A DNA stretch of 10,446 nucleotides from contig PJAB01002112.1 of assembly GCA_002887195.1 (NCBI GenBank), positions 1-10,446 of the forward strand, written 5' to 3'. The translations under genes and the position numbers were made by a program. Below the pieces are notes generated by a model. It had not been told where the DNA came from. It made no database searches and was given only the letters and a program-made list of their open reading frames with translations. Below are positions 1 to 8,552 of this stretch, piece by piece. Origin of the DNA: Chrysochromulina parva. Taxonomy: Eukaryota; Haptophyta; Prymnesiales; Chrysochromulinaceae. Each line of letters opens with the position of its first letter. The stretch's first letter is position 1.

Positions 1-547
1 TGCACGAGGCTGAACACATATGGTACCGACTGATGTAACCGCGGGAGAGGCCACCCGAGAGTAGATTCTCCGTGAGGTACATAACAGTCGGCCCCCGAAG
101 GGAACGCAAAAGTCACTCGACGCCGCCGTGATCACGGCGGCGTCGAGTGATGACGGTGAGAGGAGCTGTTGCATGTAGCGATCGCTCCACATCGCCGAAA
201 GGTCACAATGCGTCGCAACGAGGCGGAGGTTGAGCTGGTGCCCAGCGTAGTAGCACGACGGAGGCGAGCGGCCTTGGCGAAAGCGCGGCGGCGATCGTGG
301 CGTGGGCCACACGACACACCGCCGGCGAAGCGTAGCACGCCGCTCTTTGTCGGTGGCTTCACTTGTGGATTCCAGATTCCAGTTCGCGCCGCGCGGTTCG
401 ACAAATTTGGTATCGGTAGTTACCGCTACCGGTACTGGCACTGGGTGTGTGTGTGTGATGCTAAAACGGGTCATACGCAGTTCTCCTGCTTGAGGACGGT
501 TCTTTTCACACTCGATTTAGGCGTAAGTACATGAACATGGATGCCAG
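1..547. other. Left flank without a recognisable gene
   Basis: I recognise no protein in this stretch. Short open frames exist on both strands, but they are arginine-rich and compositionally biased and show no domain. The stretch holds a perfect palindrome (113-150) and a small GGTA/TACC-rich patch near 411-440. At 523 there is a donor-like GTAAGT and at 545-547 an acceptor-like CAG, directly before the G8 reading frame. The interval between them is only 25 nt, too short for an intron of the type seen elsewhere in this window. It may therefore be the end of a longer intron or intergenic sequence. Confidence 0.5.
113..150. repeat. Perfect 38-bp palindrome without spacer
   Basis: The bases read identically on both strands. 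Each 19-nt arm begins TCACTCGACGCCGCC, and the arms meet at a central TGATCA with no unpaired loop. The symmetry stops abruptly at both ends: G at 112 and T at 151 do not pair. It lies outside any recognised gene. It could be an abutted pair of inverted repeats, a hairpin-forming RNA element, or a fold-back assembly or amplification artefact. The sequence alone does not decide. Confidence 0.9.
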
Positions 548-1263
548 GTGGATGGCGCACTTCGTGCTGGGGCGCAGACGTGTCGCTTAACGACCCGTGT
601 GACCATCACGCTCTTCGGTGCGAGGCCCCCGACCAAGGCAGAGCGCGACGCGCTGCCACCTACCTTGATGGGCATCGTCGTTTCCTCGACCGGCTCGCTC
701 GACCTGCACGGCCAGCTCTTCTACAGCACGTGGACGCGGCTGGCGGCCCCGGGGTTCCCGGGTGATACGACGGTCTATCTGCAGCGCGCCGTCAACTGGG
801 AGCCCGGGCAGCAGGTGCTCCTCACAACGACGGCGCTCAAGGACGCGCGCGATTACCATCGAAACGAGGTGTTCTTGCTGAGCAGCCTGCGTTCCAGCTC
901 ACCTCGGCAGCGCAGTTTGCGCACGGCGCGAACGGCGCTTGGCAGGGCGAGGTGGCGTTGCTCTCGCGCCGCATGGAGGTGCAGGGGTCCGCCGCCGACT
1001 CGGAGCCCACCGACACGACGCCGATTGCATGCACGACCTCCCGCTGGGCCCTCGGCTCGAACTCGGTGCCGTGCGTGAACTCATTCCTGACGGGCTTCGG
1101 CGGTCACGTGCTTGTAATGGGGCAGGGGCGTGTCTCGGGCCGGACATGCGATGACATCGTGCAGTGCGACACGCTCACCCTGCCCGAGACGGCTCCCGCA
1201 ACGGCACCCGAGACGGCGCTCCTACGGCGTCGACGGACCCCTCTCTGTTCCACTCGGTGCTAG
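548..1263 (+). pseudogene. G8-domain protein fragment (CEMIP/fibrocystin-L type), frame-broken
   Basis: The frame opening at 548, directly after an acceptor-like CAG, reads VDGALRAGAQ, TRVTITLFGARP, GIVVSSTGSLDLHGQ, STWTRLAAPGFPGDTTV, RAVNWEPGQQVLLTT and DYHRNEV. This order of motifs is typical of the G8 domain in extracellular or membrane-anchored proteins of the CEMIP/TMEM2/fibrocystin-L group and their many protist relatives, usually followed by beta-helix repeats. Near 869-875 the homology leaves this frame and continues one frame over as LAEQPAFQLTSAAQF, GEVALLSRRMEVQGS and GFGGHVLVMGQGRVS, consistent with one lost base. After about 1140 the similarity fades, and the second frame ends at TAG 1261-1263. 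There is no start codon, the G8 amino terminus is missing and no beta-helix region follows. It is either a decayed fragment or an internal exon carrying an indel error. The G8 assignment is from motif recognition, without a profile search. Confidence 0.55.
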
Positions 1264-2420
1264 GGCGCGGGCAGGCGGCGGGGCGACGCGTCGTGCACAA
1301 GGGCTCCATGGTCCAGAGCGGCCTGCCCACCTACAAGGCGGGCGATCAGATCCGCATGACGCTCGCCGGCGGCGTGCTCGCGTGGCACATCAACGGCCAG
1401 AGGGCTGCCGATGTGCGCGGCGTGCCGAGCGGCGTGCACTTTGGCGTCGGCCGGTGGGAAGGGACGGTCGAGGTGCGCATCGATCGTGCCGCGGTGTCCG
1501 ACGCGGTGGGGTGCCTTGCGATGCTGCGGCCGCTGTGCGCGCTGATTTTTCGCGAGGGCAACGCGCTGTGCACGGTGCGGCTGGGCGGCAACGGCGCGTG
1601 GGCCGCGGGCGACGGCGTGACGCTCGCGGCGTCGCTGGGCGCAGCGTCGTGCGTGGTGGCGGAGCTCGACGTGAGCGGGAGCGGCCTGGGCGCGGACGAG
1701 GCGGCCGCGCTCGTCTCGGCGGGCACCGCGCTGCAGACACTCAGGCTGGGTGAGTGGGTGATACCCGTGGGCGAGCTGCGATCAAGCGAATCGGTGTCGA
1801 TGGTCGTCCTGGAGGTGGGCGAGGCCGAGGGCGCCGTCTTGGGCGCGCTCCTCAAGGCGAGCACCAGCCTGTCGACGCTCGATCTGAGCGGCTCGTCATG
1901 CGCGCCCAAGGCGGCGCGTCTCATCGGCGAGGGCCAGCGCGAGAGTGCGGCGCCGCTCGCCGAGCTGCGGCTCGCGAACGTGTGGTACACGACGGACGGT
2001 CGGATGCCTTTTGAGGCGGTGCTGGAGCGGCAGGCGGTCTTGATGAGCGGCGCGTGCCGTCTGTCGCTGTGTGAGGTCGACTGCTCGGCGCAGGCGATCG
2101 AAGCGACAGAGACCGCCGCGCTGCAGCGGGGCGCGATGCTCTTTGCGCCGGAGCTCAAGGTCGCGAGCGCCACGCTCGGCGACGACGGGCGGAGCGTGAG
2201 GCCCGAGGAGGACAGTATCGGGCGGGCGCTGCTCGGTGCGGTCTCGCCGATGGTCGAGCTCGTCGTGCAGCAGCGTGATTTAGGTGGCTGCATAATTGGG
2301 GCGGCGCTGCCGGGCAAGGGCGCCCTGTCCGGCTATCTGGGTGCAGATGCCGAGAGCTGGGGCTACTTGGAAGACGGCAGAATCTTTAACAACAGCTCTG
2401 CCGTCCAGAGCGGCCTGCTC
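1230..2420 (+). CDS. SPRY C-half / LRR-like / SPRY N-half protein fragment
   Basis: One open frame carries three parts. At about 1290-1480 VQSGLPTYKAGDQIRM, GVLAWHINGQ and VHFGVGRWEGTVEV match the back half of a SPRY domain, a beta-sandwich used for protein binding. At about 1580-2000 runs such as VVAELDVSGSGLGADEAAAL and LSTLDLSGSS resemble ribonuclease-inhibitor-type leucine-rich repeats. At about 2140-2417 VELVVQQ, GCIIGAALPG, LGADAESWGYLEDGR and FNNSSAVQSGL match the front half of a SPRY domain, which stops where the second one should continue with PTYKAGD. The frame has no ATG before 1308, already inside the first SPRY half, so the 5' part is missing or spliced in. After 2418 it runs into low complexity; the Ala/Thr-rich continuation to 2948 is probably not real protein. 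The unit may come from a tandem SPRY-LRR array. Its cellular role is unknown. Confidence 0.5.
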
Positions 2421-3114
2421 GCTGCCGCCTTTGCCGTCTTCGCCGCCGCCGCCGTCACCCTCGCCGCCGCCGCTGCCGTCGCCGCCGCCGCCGTCGCCGC
2501 CACTGCCATCGCCACCACCGCCACCGCCCTCGCCGCTACCGCCACCGCAACCACCACCACCGCCCGAAGCACCACCCCCATCCCATCCACCGCCACCGCC
2601 CTCGGCGCCACCGCCATCGCAACCACCGCCACCGCCCTCGCCGCCACCGCCATCGCAACCACCGCCACCGCCCTCACCGCCACCGCCATCCCAACCACCG
2701 CCACCGCCCTCGCCGCCACCGCCATCGCAACCACCGCAACCGCCCTCGCCGCCACCACCATCGCAACCGCCGCTACCGGCCTCACTGCCACCGCCATTCG
2801 GACCACCACCGCCGCTATCCCGACCACGAGCTTCACCACCACTCGCCGCTCTTGCCACCACCGGCCGATGCGGTGGGGCCGAGCAGCGTGCTTCCGGGTT
2901 CCGGCTTCACCGCGGGTCCGCGGCCGCGGTCCCGGGGCCGGCGGGTAGCGTCATAATTTCGATACGAACCGAAAAGACTAATACCGCCGGAATAGCGGTG
3001 AAAGACATTTTTCAAGCACAGAAGAGCCGCGCTAAGGCCCACCAATTATTCTCCATAATCCTATTATATAAGCTCATCCATAAATATGCCAGATGCCATA
3101 TTCCTAAAAGCTAA
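2419..3114 (+). CDS. Proline/serine-rich reading frame, pherophorin-like repeats
   Basis: In the frame with first in-frame ATG at 2347, about 2425-2840 encodes PPSPPPPSQPPPPP-type repeats like the hydroxyproline-rich stalks of algal cell-wall glycoproteins. Differences between the 36-bp repeat copies fall mostly at third positions of Pro and Ser codons (CCG/CCA, TCG/TCA/TCC). They would change the residue in the overlapping Ala/Thr frame, so this frame has probably been translated at some time. It is not the frame of the SPRY segment just upstream, so a frameshift or splice would be needed to join them. The last 60 or so codons, over the AT-rich block, change composition abruptly and may be chance extension to the TAA at 3112-3114. 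No signal peptide or globular domain is visible, and function beyond a flexible spacer is unsupported. Confidence 0.35.
   Translation, partial: SLPPLPSSPPPPSPSPPPLPSPPPPSPPLPSPPPPPPSPLPPPQPPPPPEAPPPSHPPPPPSAPPPSQPPPPPSPPPPSQPPPPPSPPPPSQPPPPPSPPPPSQPPQPPSPPPPSQPPLPASLPPPFGPPPPLSRPRASPPLAALATTGRCGGAEQRASGFRLHRGSAAAVPGPAGSVIISIRTEKTNTAGIAVKDIFQAQKSRAKAHQLFSIILLYKLIHKYARCHIPKS
2551..2802 (+). repeat. 36-bp minisatellite, seven imperfect units
   Basis: Units begin at 2551, 2587, 2623, 2659, 2695, 2731 and 2767. The consensus is twelve codons: CCA CCG CCA CCG CCC, then TCG CCG CCA CCG CCA TCG CAA. Units 2623 and 2695 are identical, 2659 differs by two third-position changes, and the outer units (2551 and 2767) are the most diverged. 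This edge-to-centre gradient is usual for a tandem array that grows internally. The array sits in a broader CCG/CCA-rich tract from about 2420 to 2830. Confidence 0.85.
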
Positions 3115-3124
3115 ATATTCCATG
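2946..3124. other. AT-rich island between convergent 3' ends
   Basis: Base composition drops sharply from the GC-rich surroundings to strongly AT-rich, with ATTATTC, CTATTATATAAG, CATAAATATG and CTAAATATTCC. A small stem ACCGC/GCGGT around CGGAATA lies near 2982-2999. The block ends at the stop codon of the minus-strand RING gene. It may serve as its 3' UTR and as that of any plus-strand transcript ending here. There is no canonical AATAAA on either strand. I see no gene in it. Confidence 0.6.
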
Positions 3125-4112
3125 TCACGCCATTGCGCCCTTCATCACAAAGGTGCGCGTGACGCGTGACGCACCACGGCAGAGCGGGCATGTGCGCACC
3201 ACGCCGCCGGCGGCATCTGGTGTTTCCTCGATTTGGAGCAGGCATTCCTCGTGGACCCTGCGACACACGCAGTGGGAACGCGCTCGAGGGTAAGGGGGGT
3301 CGACTTTGGCGGCGACTTTGACGCACGCACGTGGGTGGCCGGACGGCGCAAGTGCGGGCGGCTTCGCAGACGGCGCAAGTGCGGGCTGCTTCGCACCGGT
3401 GCCCGCACTCGAGCAAGTGGAAGGTGACGAAGCCGTTCCCCGACGTGAGCTGACCGAGGCACACGGGGCAGTCGACCTCGAGCACGCCCTTGTCCTGCAG
3501 CTCCATGCGTTCGGCAATCACGCCGCCCATGCGCAGCATCCCGAGCATGAAGTACACCATCAACACTCGGCTGGTCTCGTCGCTGGCCATATTCATCGCG
3601 AGCCGTTCCTCCCTGCGCGGGCGGGTTTGTGAGCAGTGGGGTCAGCAAATCATGTGGTGCGCGGCCGCCCAGTTCGAGGCGCCTGCGCACATTTGCATCG
3701 CCACATCGGGCGACGTGGCCTGGAGGTCGGCGATCTCGCGTCGGAACTGCGCGTGCCCGTCGCGGCTGCCCTCGACGAACCGATCGCGGAAGGCATCTCG
3801 CATGCGCTCCCGCTCGTCGGGCGAGAACCTGTCTTCGGGGTAGGTTTCGCCCATGAAGATGCCCATGAGGTTCTCCCAGCCGGCGTCGCGGATCGGCAGG
3901 AGCTCGGCGATGGGGTCGGGGCAATCGGGATTGGGGTGCCGAAACGCCTCGGCGAGGCCTTCGACGAGCGTGCGGCCTTCAAGGTGCGTGATCCACGGCC
4001 GCGGCGCCAATCGCTCCGTGTTGTGAGTGGACTCCGTGTTGCGTAGAGGAAGGTTTGCCCCGCACGGTGTCGGCGGGTGGTCGCGAATCGCGGGGCACTG
4101 CGACGTCGGCAT
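3125..4112 (-). CDS. RING-H2 zinc-finger protein, three exons, 256 aa
   Basis: Exons are 4112-3691, 3612-3397 and 3257-3125, both junctions in phase 2; together they give 256 residues and TGA at 3127-3125. The RING finger is split by the second intron and becomes complete only when spliced: Cys189, Cys192, Cys210, His212, His215, Cys218, Cys236, Cys239, spacing C-x2-C-x17-C-x-H-x2-H-x2-C-x17-C-x2-C. This C3H2C3 pattern binds two zinc ions and is characteristic of E3 ubiquitin ligases that recruit an E2 enzyme. The junction restores ECGHRVHEECLLQ. Upstream, residues 90-180 are charged and probably helical; residues 157-167 are hydrophobic but short for a membrane span. I chose ATG 4112 because the frame upstream of it contains no ATG, only a GTG at 4262. 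Residues 1-40 look unstructured, and a further upstream intron is possible. The substrate is unknown. Certainty is high for the RING and moderate for the start. Confidence 0.8.
3258..3396 (-). other. Intron 2 of the RING gene, 139 nt
   Basis: The donor is CACCG|GTGCGA and the acceptor GTGTCGCAG|GG, giving phase 2. Removing it joins ECGH to VHEECL and rebuilds the zinc-ligand order, which is the main evidence. Reading through would instead insert about 46 codons of repetitive sequence and change frame. It contains a 27-bp tandem duplication directly after the donor. Confidence 0.85.
3342..3395 (-). repeat. 27-bp tandem duplication inside RING intron 2
   Basis: Two adjacent copies, at 3395-3369 and 3368-3342 on the minus strand, differ at one base. 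Each starts TGCGAAGC and ends TTGCGCCGTC. Because the first copy starts one base into the donor, the duplication also copied most of the donor sequence (TGCGAAG). The second copy follows a C rather than a G, so it does not recreate the GT. Confidence 0.9.
3613..3690 (-). other. Intron 1 of the RING gene, 78 nt
   Basis: The donor is ATGCAAAT|GTGCGC and the acceptor CCCGCGCAG|GG, phase 2. The exons on both sides are in the same frame, separated by a TGA at 3641-3639 that the intron removes. Donor GTGCGN matches intron 2 of this gene. A branch-like GCTGACC lies inside. The alternative is that exon 1 is a separate short gene ending at the TGA; the matching phases and helical continuity favour splicing. 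Confidence 0.65.
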
Positions 4113-4365
4113 GCTAGCCGAAGGAAAGCGTCTGGCGTGCGAAGTGAGCCCGTCAACCAGGGATCTCCAGGTTCGCCATTGGTTTGAGACGGTGAAGTTT
4201 TTTGGCGGTCTTGGAACGCATTTGGTTTGAGTGGGGAAACCGCGTTTTAACTGACTGACCACAATGTAGTGGCGCTGGTAAGAGGCTTGTTAGAGGGGAT
4301 GCTCGACGCACGCCGTCGTGAACATACCGGTATCCGTTTTCCCTCGTTTTTTCGATCGCTGCTCG
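4113..4365. promoter_or_regulatory. Divergent intergenic region, likely shared promoter
   Basis: The ATG of the RING gene (4112, minus) and that of the large ORF (4366, plus) point away from each other across 253 bp, so both promoters and 5' UTRs must fit here unless there are upstream non-coding exons. The region holds a 10-bp direct repeat TTGGTTTGAG at 4179-4188 and 4222-4231, T-rich and A-rich short tracts absent from the genes, and a pyrimidine-rich stretch at about 4331-4354 just before the plus-strand ATG. A donor-like GGTAAGA occurs at about 4277. No clear TATA box is seen. Confidence 0.5.
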
Positions 4366-6452
4366 ATGGCGGGCGTCGGCAAGCGCGTCCGCATGGACGC
4401 GCTGGCGGAGAAAGTTTCCGACAACCGCGATCGGTACCAGCCTTGTGCTATGGCCGCATCGCCCGCTGCAGTCGCGACGCTGGCGCTGTCCAAGCGCCCT
4501 CGCGCGCTTGGGCAGACGTCCGCGGCCGATGCCGCCATCTGCTCTCCCGGCACCGCAAAAGACCATCTGGAGCCAACAGCAGTGCCTTGCCTCGCAGGGT
4601 TGAGCGCCAAGGAGCTGCTTGCCCTCGAGCGCACCGTGCTCGAGGCCGACTGCGCATGCGCGCGCCGCACTCAGGGCTGCGTGCTAGCCTGCGCCGCCGA
4701 GGGCGCGGGCGCCACTCTGGCGCGCGCGCTCAAGGAGACCAAGGTGATGCCAGGCGTGCGCGAAACGAGCGTGCCCCACCTGCCGCTCGCGCTGTACCTG
4801 CACGCGGGCGGTGGCGTGGGCAACGGCTTCGTCACCGGCCGAAAGCCACCCTACTCCCTCGACGCGGCGCGCATCCTCAAGATTCCGGAGAGGCTCGGGC
4901 TCGCACCGATGCCGACGATGCACTCGGGCTTCAACACGAACTTCTCGCACCCGTTGACCGGCGTCGTGTGCACCACGACCAAGGACAAGAGGTTTGTCGA
5001 CCCCATGCTCCTGCGCGTGCTTGCACGTGTGTCGGGTGCTTTGCCTTCACGTCCCCTGAGCTGGACCGCTCGCTACTCCGATCTTCTCGAGATCGATACT
5101 CCTCCCGCCGACGCCGCCGCTGAACATTCGCCGCAGGCCGGCCGACCTTTCGTCGCGCTGTGCGACCTCGGTCGCGAGCACCTTCCGCGCTGGCTGGCGT
5201 TGCAGATGGTCGGTGACGAGGCCGCCCCTCTGAGCGCCATTCTCGGCGCGCTCGATGACGAGCAGCAGCCGTCTGCGCTGAGGTCCAAGTTGCGTACGGC
5301 GCTCGCCCTCGCCGCCGTGAGCGCGAGCGAGCGCTTGCCCACCGAGGCTGAGGCCACCGTGCTCGCGGAGCTTCTCTGCTGGCCTACGTCCGGGGCTCGA
5401 GCCCCTGCGCGTGCCCTTCTCCATCAAGTCAGCTCGCTGATCCCGCGCGCCGCCGCGGGTGCCCCCGCCTCAACGAGCGCCGCCGCTCTGGTGAATGCCG
5501 CGTCGTCGCCCCTCACGGCGGCTTTCGAGGCGGCGAGCGGGATCACGCTCGAGGCGGCCGAGGCCGCGTGCGGTGGCGGCATCCAGCACGCGCTCGCTCC
5601 GGCTGCCATCGGCGACGTCCTCTCGTGCGCGCTCGCGCTGCACATACCGCTCGTCGCCACGACGACGGCGGAGCGCACCGACCTCTGCCGCGCGGCCGGC
5701 GGCGTGTCCGAGCGCGTCATCCTGCAGCAGCTGAAGCACTGGCGGAGGGTGGCCTACGCCGCCGAGGCAGACGGAGCTGCGGCGAGCGACGAAGGGGGGG
5801 AAGTTGACGACGACGACGACGACGGTGTGCCCGGAGCCGGCGGCGGCGGCGGCACCGCATGGACGAGCGCTCTAGGGCGCGGCAATCATGCCACGGCCGA
5901 GGCGGCAGCCAAGCGCGCCGCCGCCGAGAAGGTGCGTGAGTGGGCGGCCACCCAGCAACACGCGGGGCGCTTGGCCGCATGGACGGACGCAGCGCGCGCA
6001 GAAGTGCGCTCGGGCGAACTGGGCGTTTCGAAGGCCATGGGGGCCATGGCTGGCCGGCCAGTGGATGTGGCCTCGGTGCGCCGCCTGCTGGCCGACACGC
6101 GCCGATGCTGCAGCGAGCCGCGCTGCATCAAGGCCAAGGAGGTGCCGCGCCGAACCTGCTCGCTGCATGGCACTGCCGCCACCGACCGTGCCGCCGCCGC
6201 TGCCGACGCTGCTGCTGCGACCAGCCTCGACGCCCCGGCTGCCACCGCCGCCGCCGCCGCCGCCGGGCGATGCATGGACCGGCACGGCCTCGGGCTTCTC
6301 GCGACGGCGTGCGCGGCGGGGCGCGTGGGGACGCCAAGGCAGACGGCCGATGCACCCACATTGCTGAGGCAGCTGTGCTCCGCTGCCGCCTTAGCAGCCG
6401 CCGCCTCCAACGCCGACGCCGCCGCTCGCGCCCACGACCACGGCCACGTCCA

Positions 6453-6483
<31 letters not shown>

Positions 6484-8469
6484 CTCTCCGCCCCGACCCT
6501 CGCATCCAGCGGTGCCGCCCTCATCTTGCTCGCCGAGCAGGCAGCTCGAGCGCACCTCGATGGCACCGATGGCGAGATGCACGGCGGTGTGGCTGCGCGC
6601 ATGCTGCGGGTCTTGGAGCGGCTTACGCTCGCGCCGGCGCTCACGTCCCTGCCCCTCCTCGAGGTGCTCGCCATCCCGCACGGCGCGGCCGCCCTGAGGC
6701 GGAAGGACGTCCTCGCGCGCCTGAGGACCGAGTGCGCGCTTCTCAAGGCTGCCGCTTCCGGCGAAGGCGTCGTTGGCGGCGGAGGCGGCGGCGGCGGCGG
6801 GGGCCGGGGCGGTGGTGGCGGGGGCGGCGACGGTGCGGGCGGCACTGCCATGGTCGCAGCCCTCCTCGAGGCGCACCGTGGCCCCGCCTTCCAGCTCGAG
6901 GACGAGGAGGTGCAGGAACTGGCCGCCGCCGCCGTCGCCGCACCGCATGCGCCACTGGCGCATGCAGCTCTAATGCGCGCCCGCTCGGCGCTCAGCGCCG
7001 TCGAGCAACTCGCGGCCGGCGGCGCGCCCGCGTGCCACTTCCTTCGAGCGGTGCTCGCGCCGCTGCGGCGCACCGTGCGCCGCCTCTCGGGGGTGATGTT
7101 TGATTGTCTTGCCGACGGCCTCGATGGCGCCGCCCACGGAGCCGCGGCCGCGCCCAGCGCCGAGCAGCTCGACGCCGTGCGCCGAGAGTGCCGCCGCGAC
7201 CTGCGCGAGTGCACGATCGGCGAGCTCGATGCCGAGGCTCGACGTGAGCTCAAATTCGCCAACGGCCGGATTAGCCACACGCTGCCGCCCGCCCTCGCGA
7301 CACTCACGCCGGTCGAGCTCTTCGGCATGGGCGACGTGTTTCTCATCCGCACCTTTTTCTGCCAGCACGTGATGCGCGAGGAGGATGAGGCCTTTAGGGT
7401 CAGCAGATCGGCACCGATCGCGGCCCAGCTCCTGGGGCCGCACTTCACGATCGACGCGGCCAAGCGCGAGCCAGGCAAGTTCAACCTCACCACCGCCGAG
7501 CTGCGCGCCGTCTCCAACGGCGTAGCCAACGGCGGCTTCGCCCTCCTCAAGGCGGCCACGCACGGCTCGCTGGGCGGGCGACGGGAGCTCACGGACCTCT
7601 ACGAGACCGAGGCGCACGCCGTGCAGCGTGCGGTGCGCGCTGCCGCGCCCACTGCCGCCGCCCGCTCGTCGCGGTCGCAGCTGGCAGGCGCCAACTACAG
7701 CGGCAGCGCCGGCGGCTCACCGTTCTCAAGGGCCGACTTGGCCGCGCTGGGCGCGGTCAGCGCCGCTTGCAAGGCCGTGTACCGCGGCCTGTGCACCGTC
7801 GCCGAGGGCACGGCGCGCCTCGAGGCGGCGGCCGACGCCTTTGCCGTTGACGAAGCTCACGGCGAGTGGGCGGGACGCGACGTGACCGAGTCCGCCGTCA
7901 TGCCGCCGAGCCGGGTGCTGCGTGCGCTGCTGCTCGCCGGCGCGCAGAGCCTCCTCGAGCAAGCCGAATGGCTCGTGCCGGGGTCCCTCTTGGGCACGGG
8001 TGGCGCCGGGGAGGCGGAGGACGAGGAGGCGGAGGAGGAGGAGGAGGCTGAGGAGGTCGCCCCATTTGATGACGAGCTCATCAAATACAGCGATCTGTAC
8101 CTTGCGCTTAAGATCCTGCGCATGCGCTCGCGCCGCGCCATTCCCTTTGGGTTCGTAGGGATCTTCGCCATCGGCCTCGATGAGCTCGCTTCGATCGGTT
8201 TGCACGCGCTACCCGATGGAGAGCCACCGGGGGCGCCGACGCCGCCACCGCCACGAGCTCCGCCGCAGCCTCGGGCTCCGCCGCTGCCGCGGGCTCCGCT
8301 GCCGACGCCGCCGCGGGCAGCGCCGCCGCCGCCGCCGCCGCCGCACCTGCCTCCGCCGATTCCGCCGCCGCCGCCACCGCCACCTCAGGGACAGGCGCTC
8401 ATGACGGCGTGTGCTCGGCAGTCAGCACCACTGCTGGCTCCGCCTCCGCCGCCGCCGCCGCTGCCACCT

Positions 8470-8552
<83 letters not shown>

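Noticed and set aside
169..534. 121-codon plus-strand open frame in the left flank
   Set aside because: It is arginine-rich, has no domain, crosses a donor-like site, and is likely non-coding.
2280..2861. Glycine-rich minus-strand open frame
   Set aside because: It is the complement of the CCG/CCA proline repeat and has no independent support.
2421..2948. Ala/Thr-rich tail of the SPRY-LRR frame
   Set aside because: Repeat-unit substitutions would change residues in this frame but are silent in the Pro frame, so I do not count it as part of the protein.
2974..3005. rRNA-like GGAATAGCGGTGAAA
   Set aside because: Only about 15 bases resemble a conserved rRNA stretch, with no flanking rRNA sequence, so it is chance.
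3058..3072. TATA box at CTATTATATAAG
   Set aside because: It lies in a generally AT-rich block at the 3' end of the minus-strand gene, and no gene begins just downstream on the plus strand.
4113..4262. Extension of the RING protein upstream to the GTG at 4262
   Set aside because: There is no ATG in this stretch. It overlaps the promoter-like gap and has non-coding composition.
4318..4365. Extension of the large ORF to the GTG at 4318
   Set aside because: Eukaryotic initiation at GTG is unlikely, and the 16 extra residues have no supporting feature. ATG 4366 was preferred.
5886..7592. 568-codon open frame on the minus strand
   Set aside because: It is antisense to the large plus-strand gene. 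Its Ser/Arg/Ala-rich content is the expected mirror of GC-rich codons, and no motif is visible.
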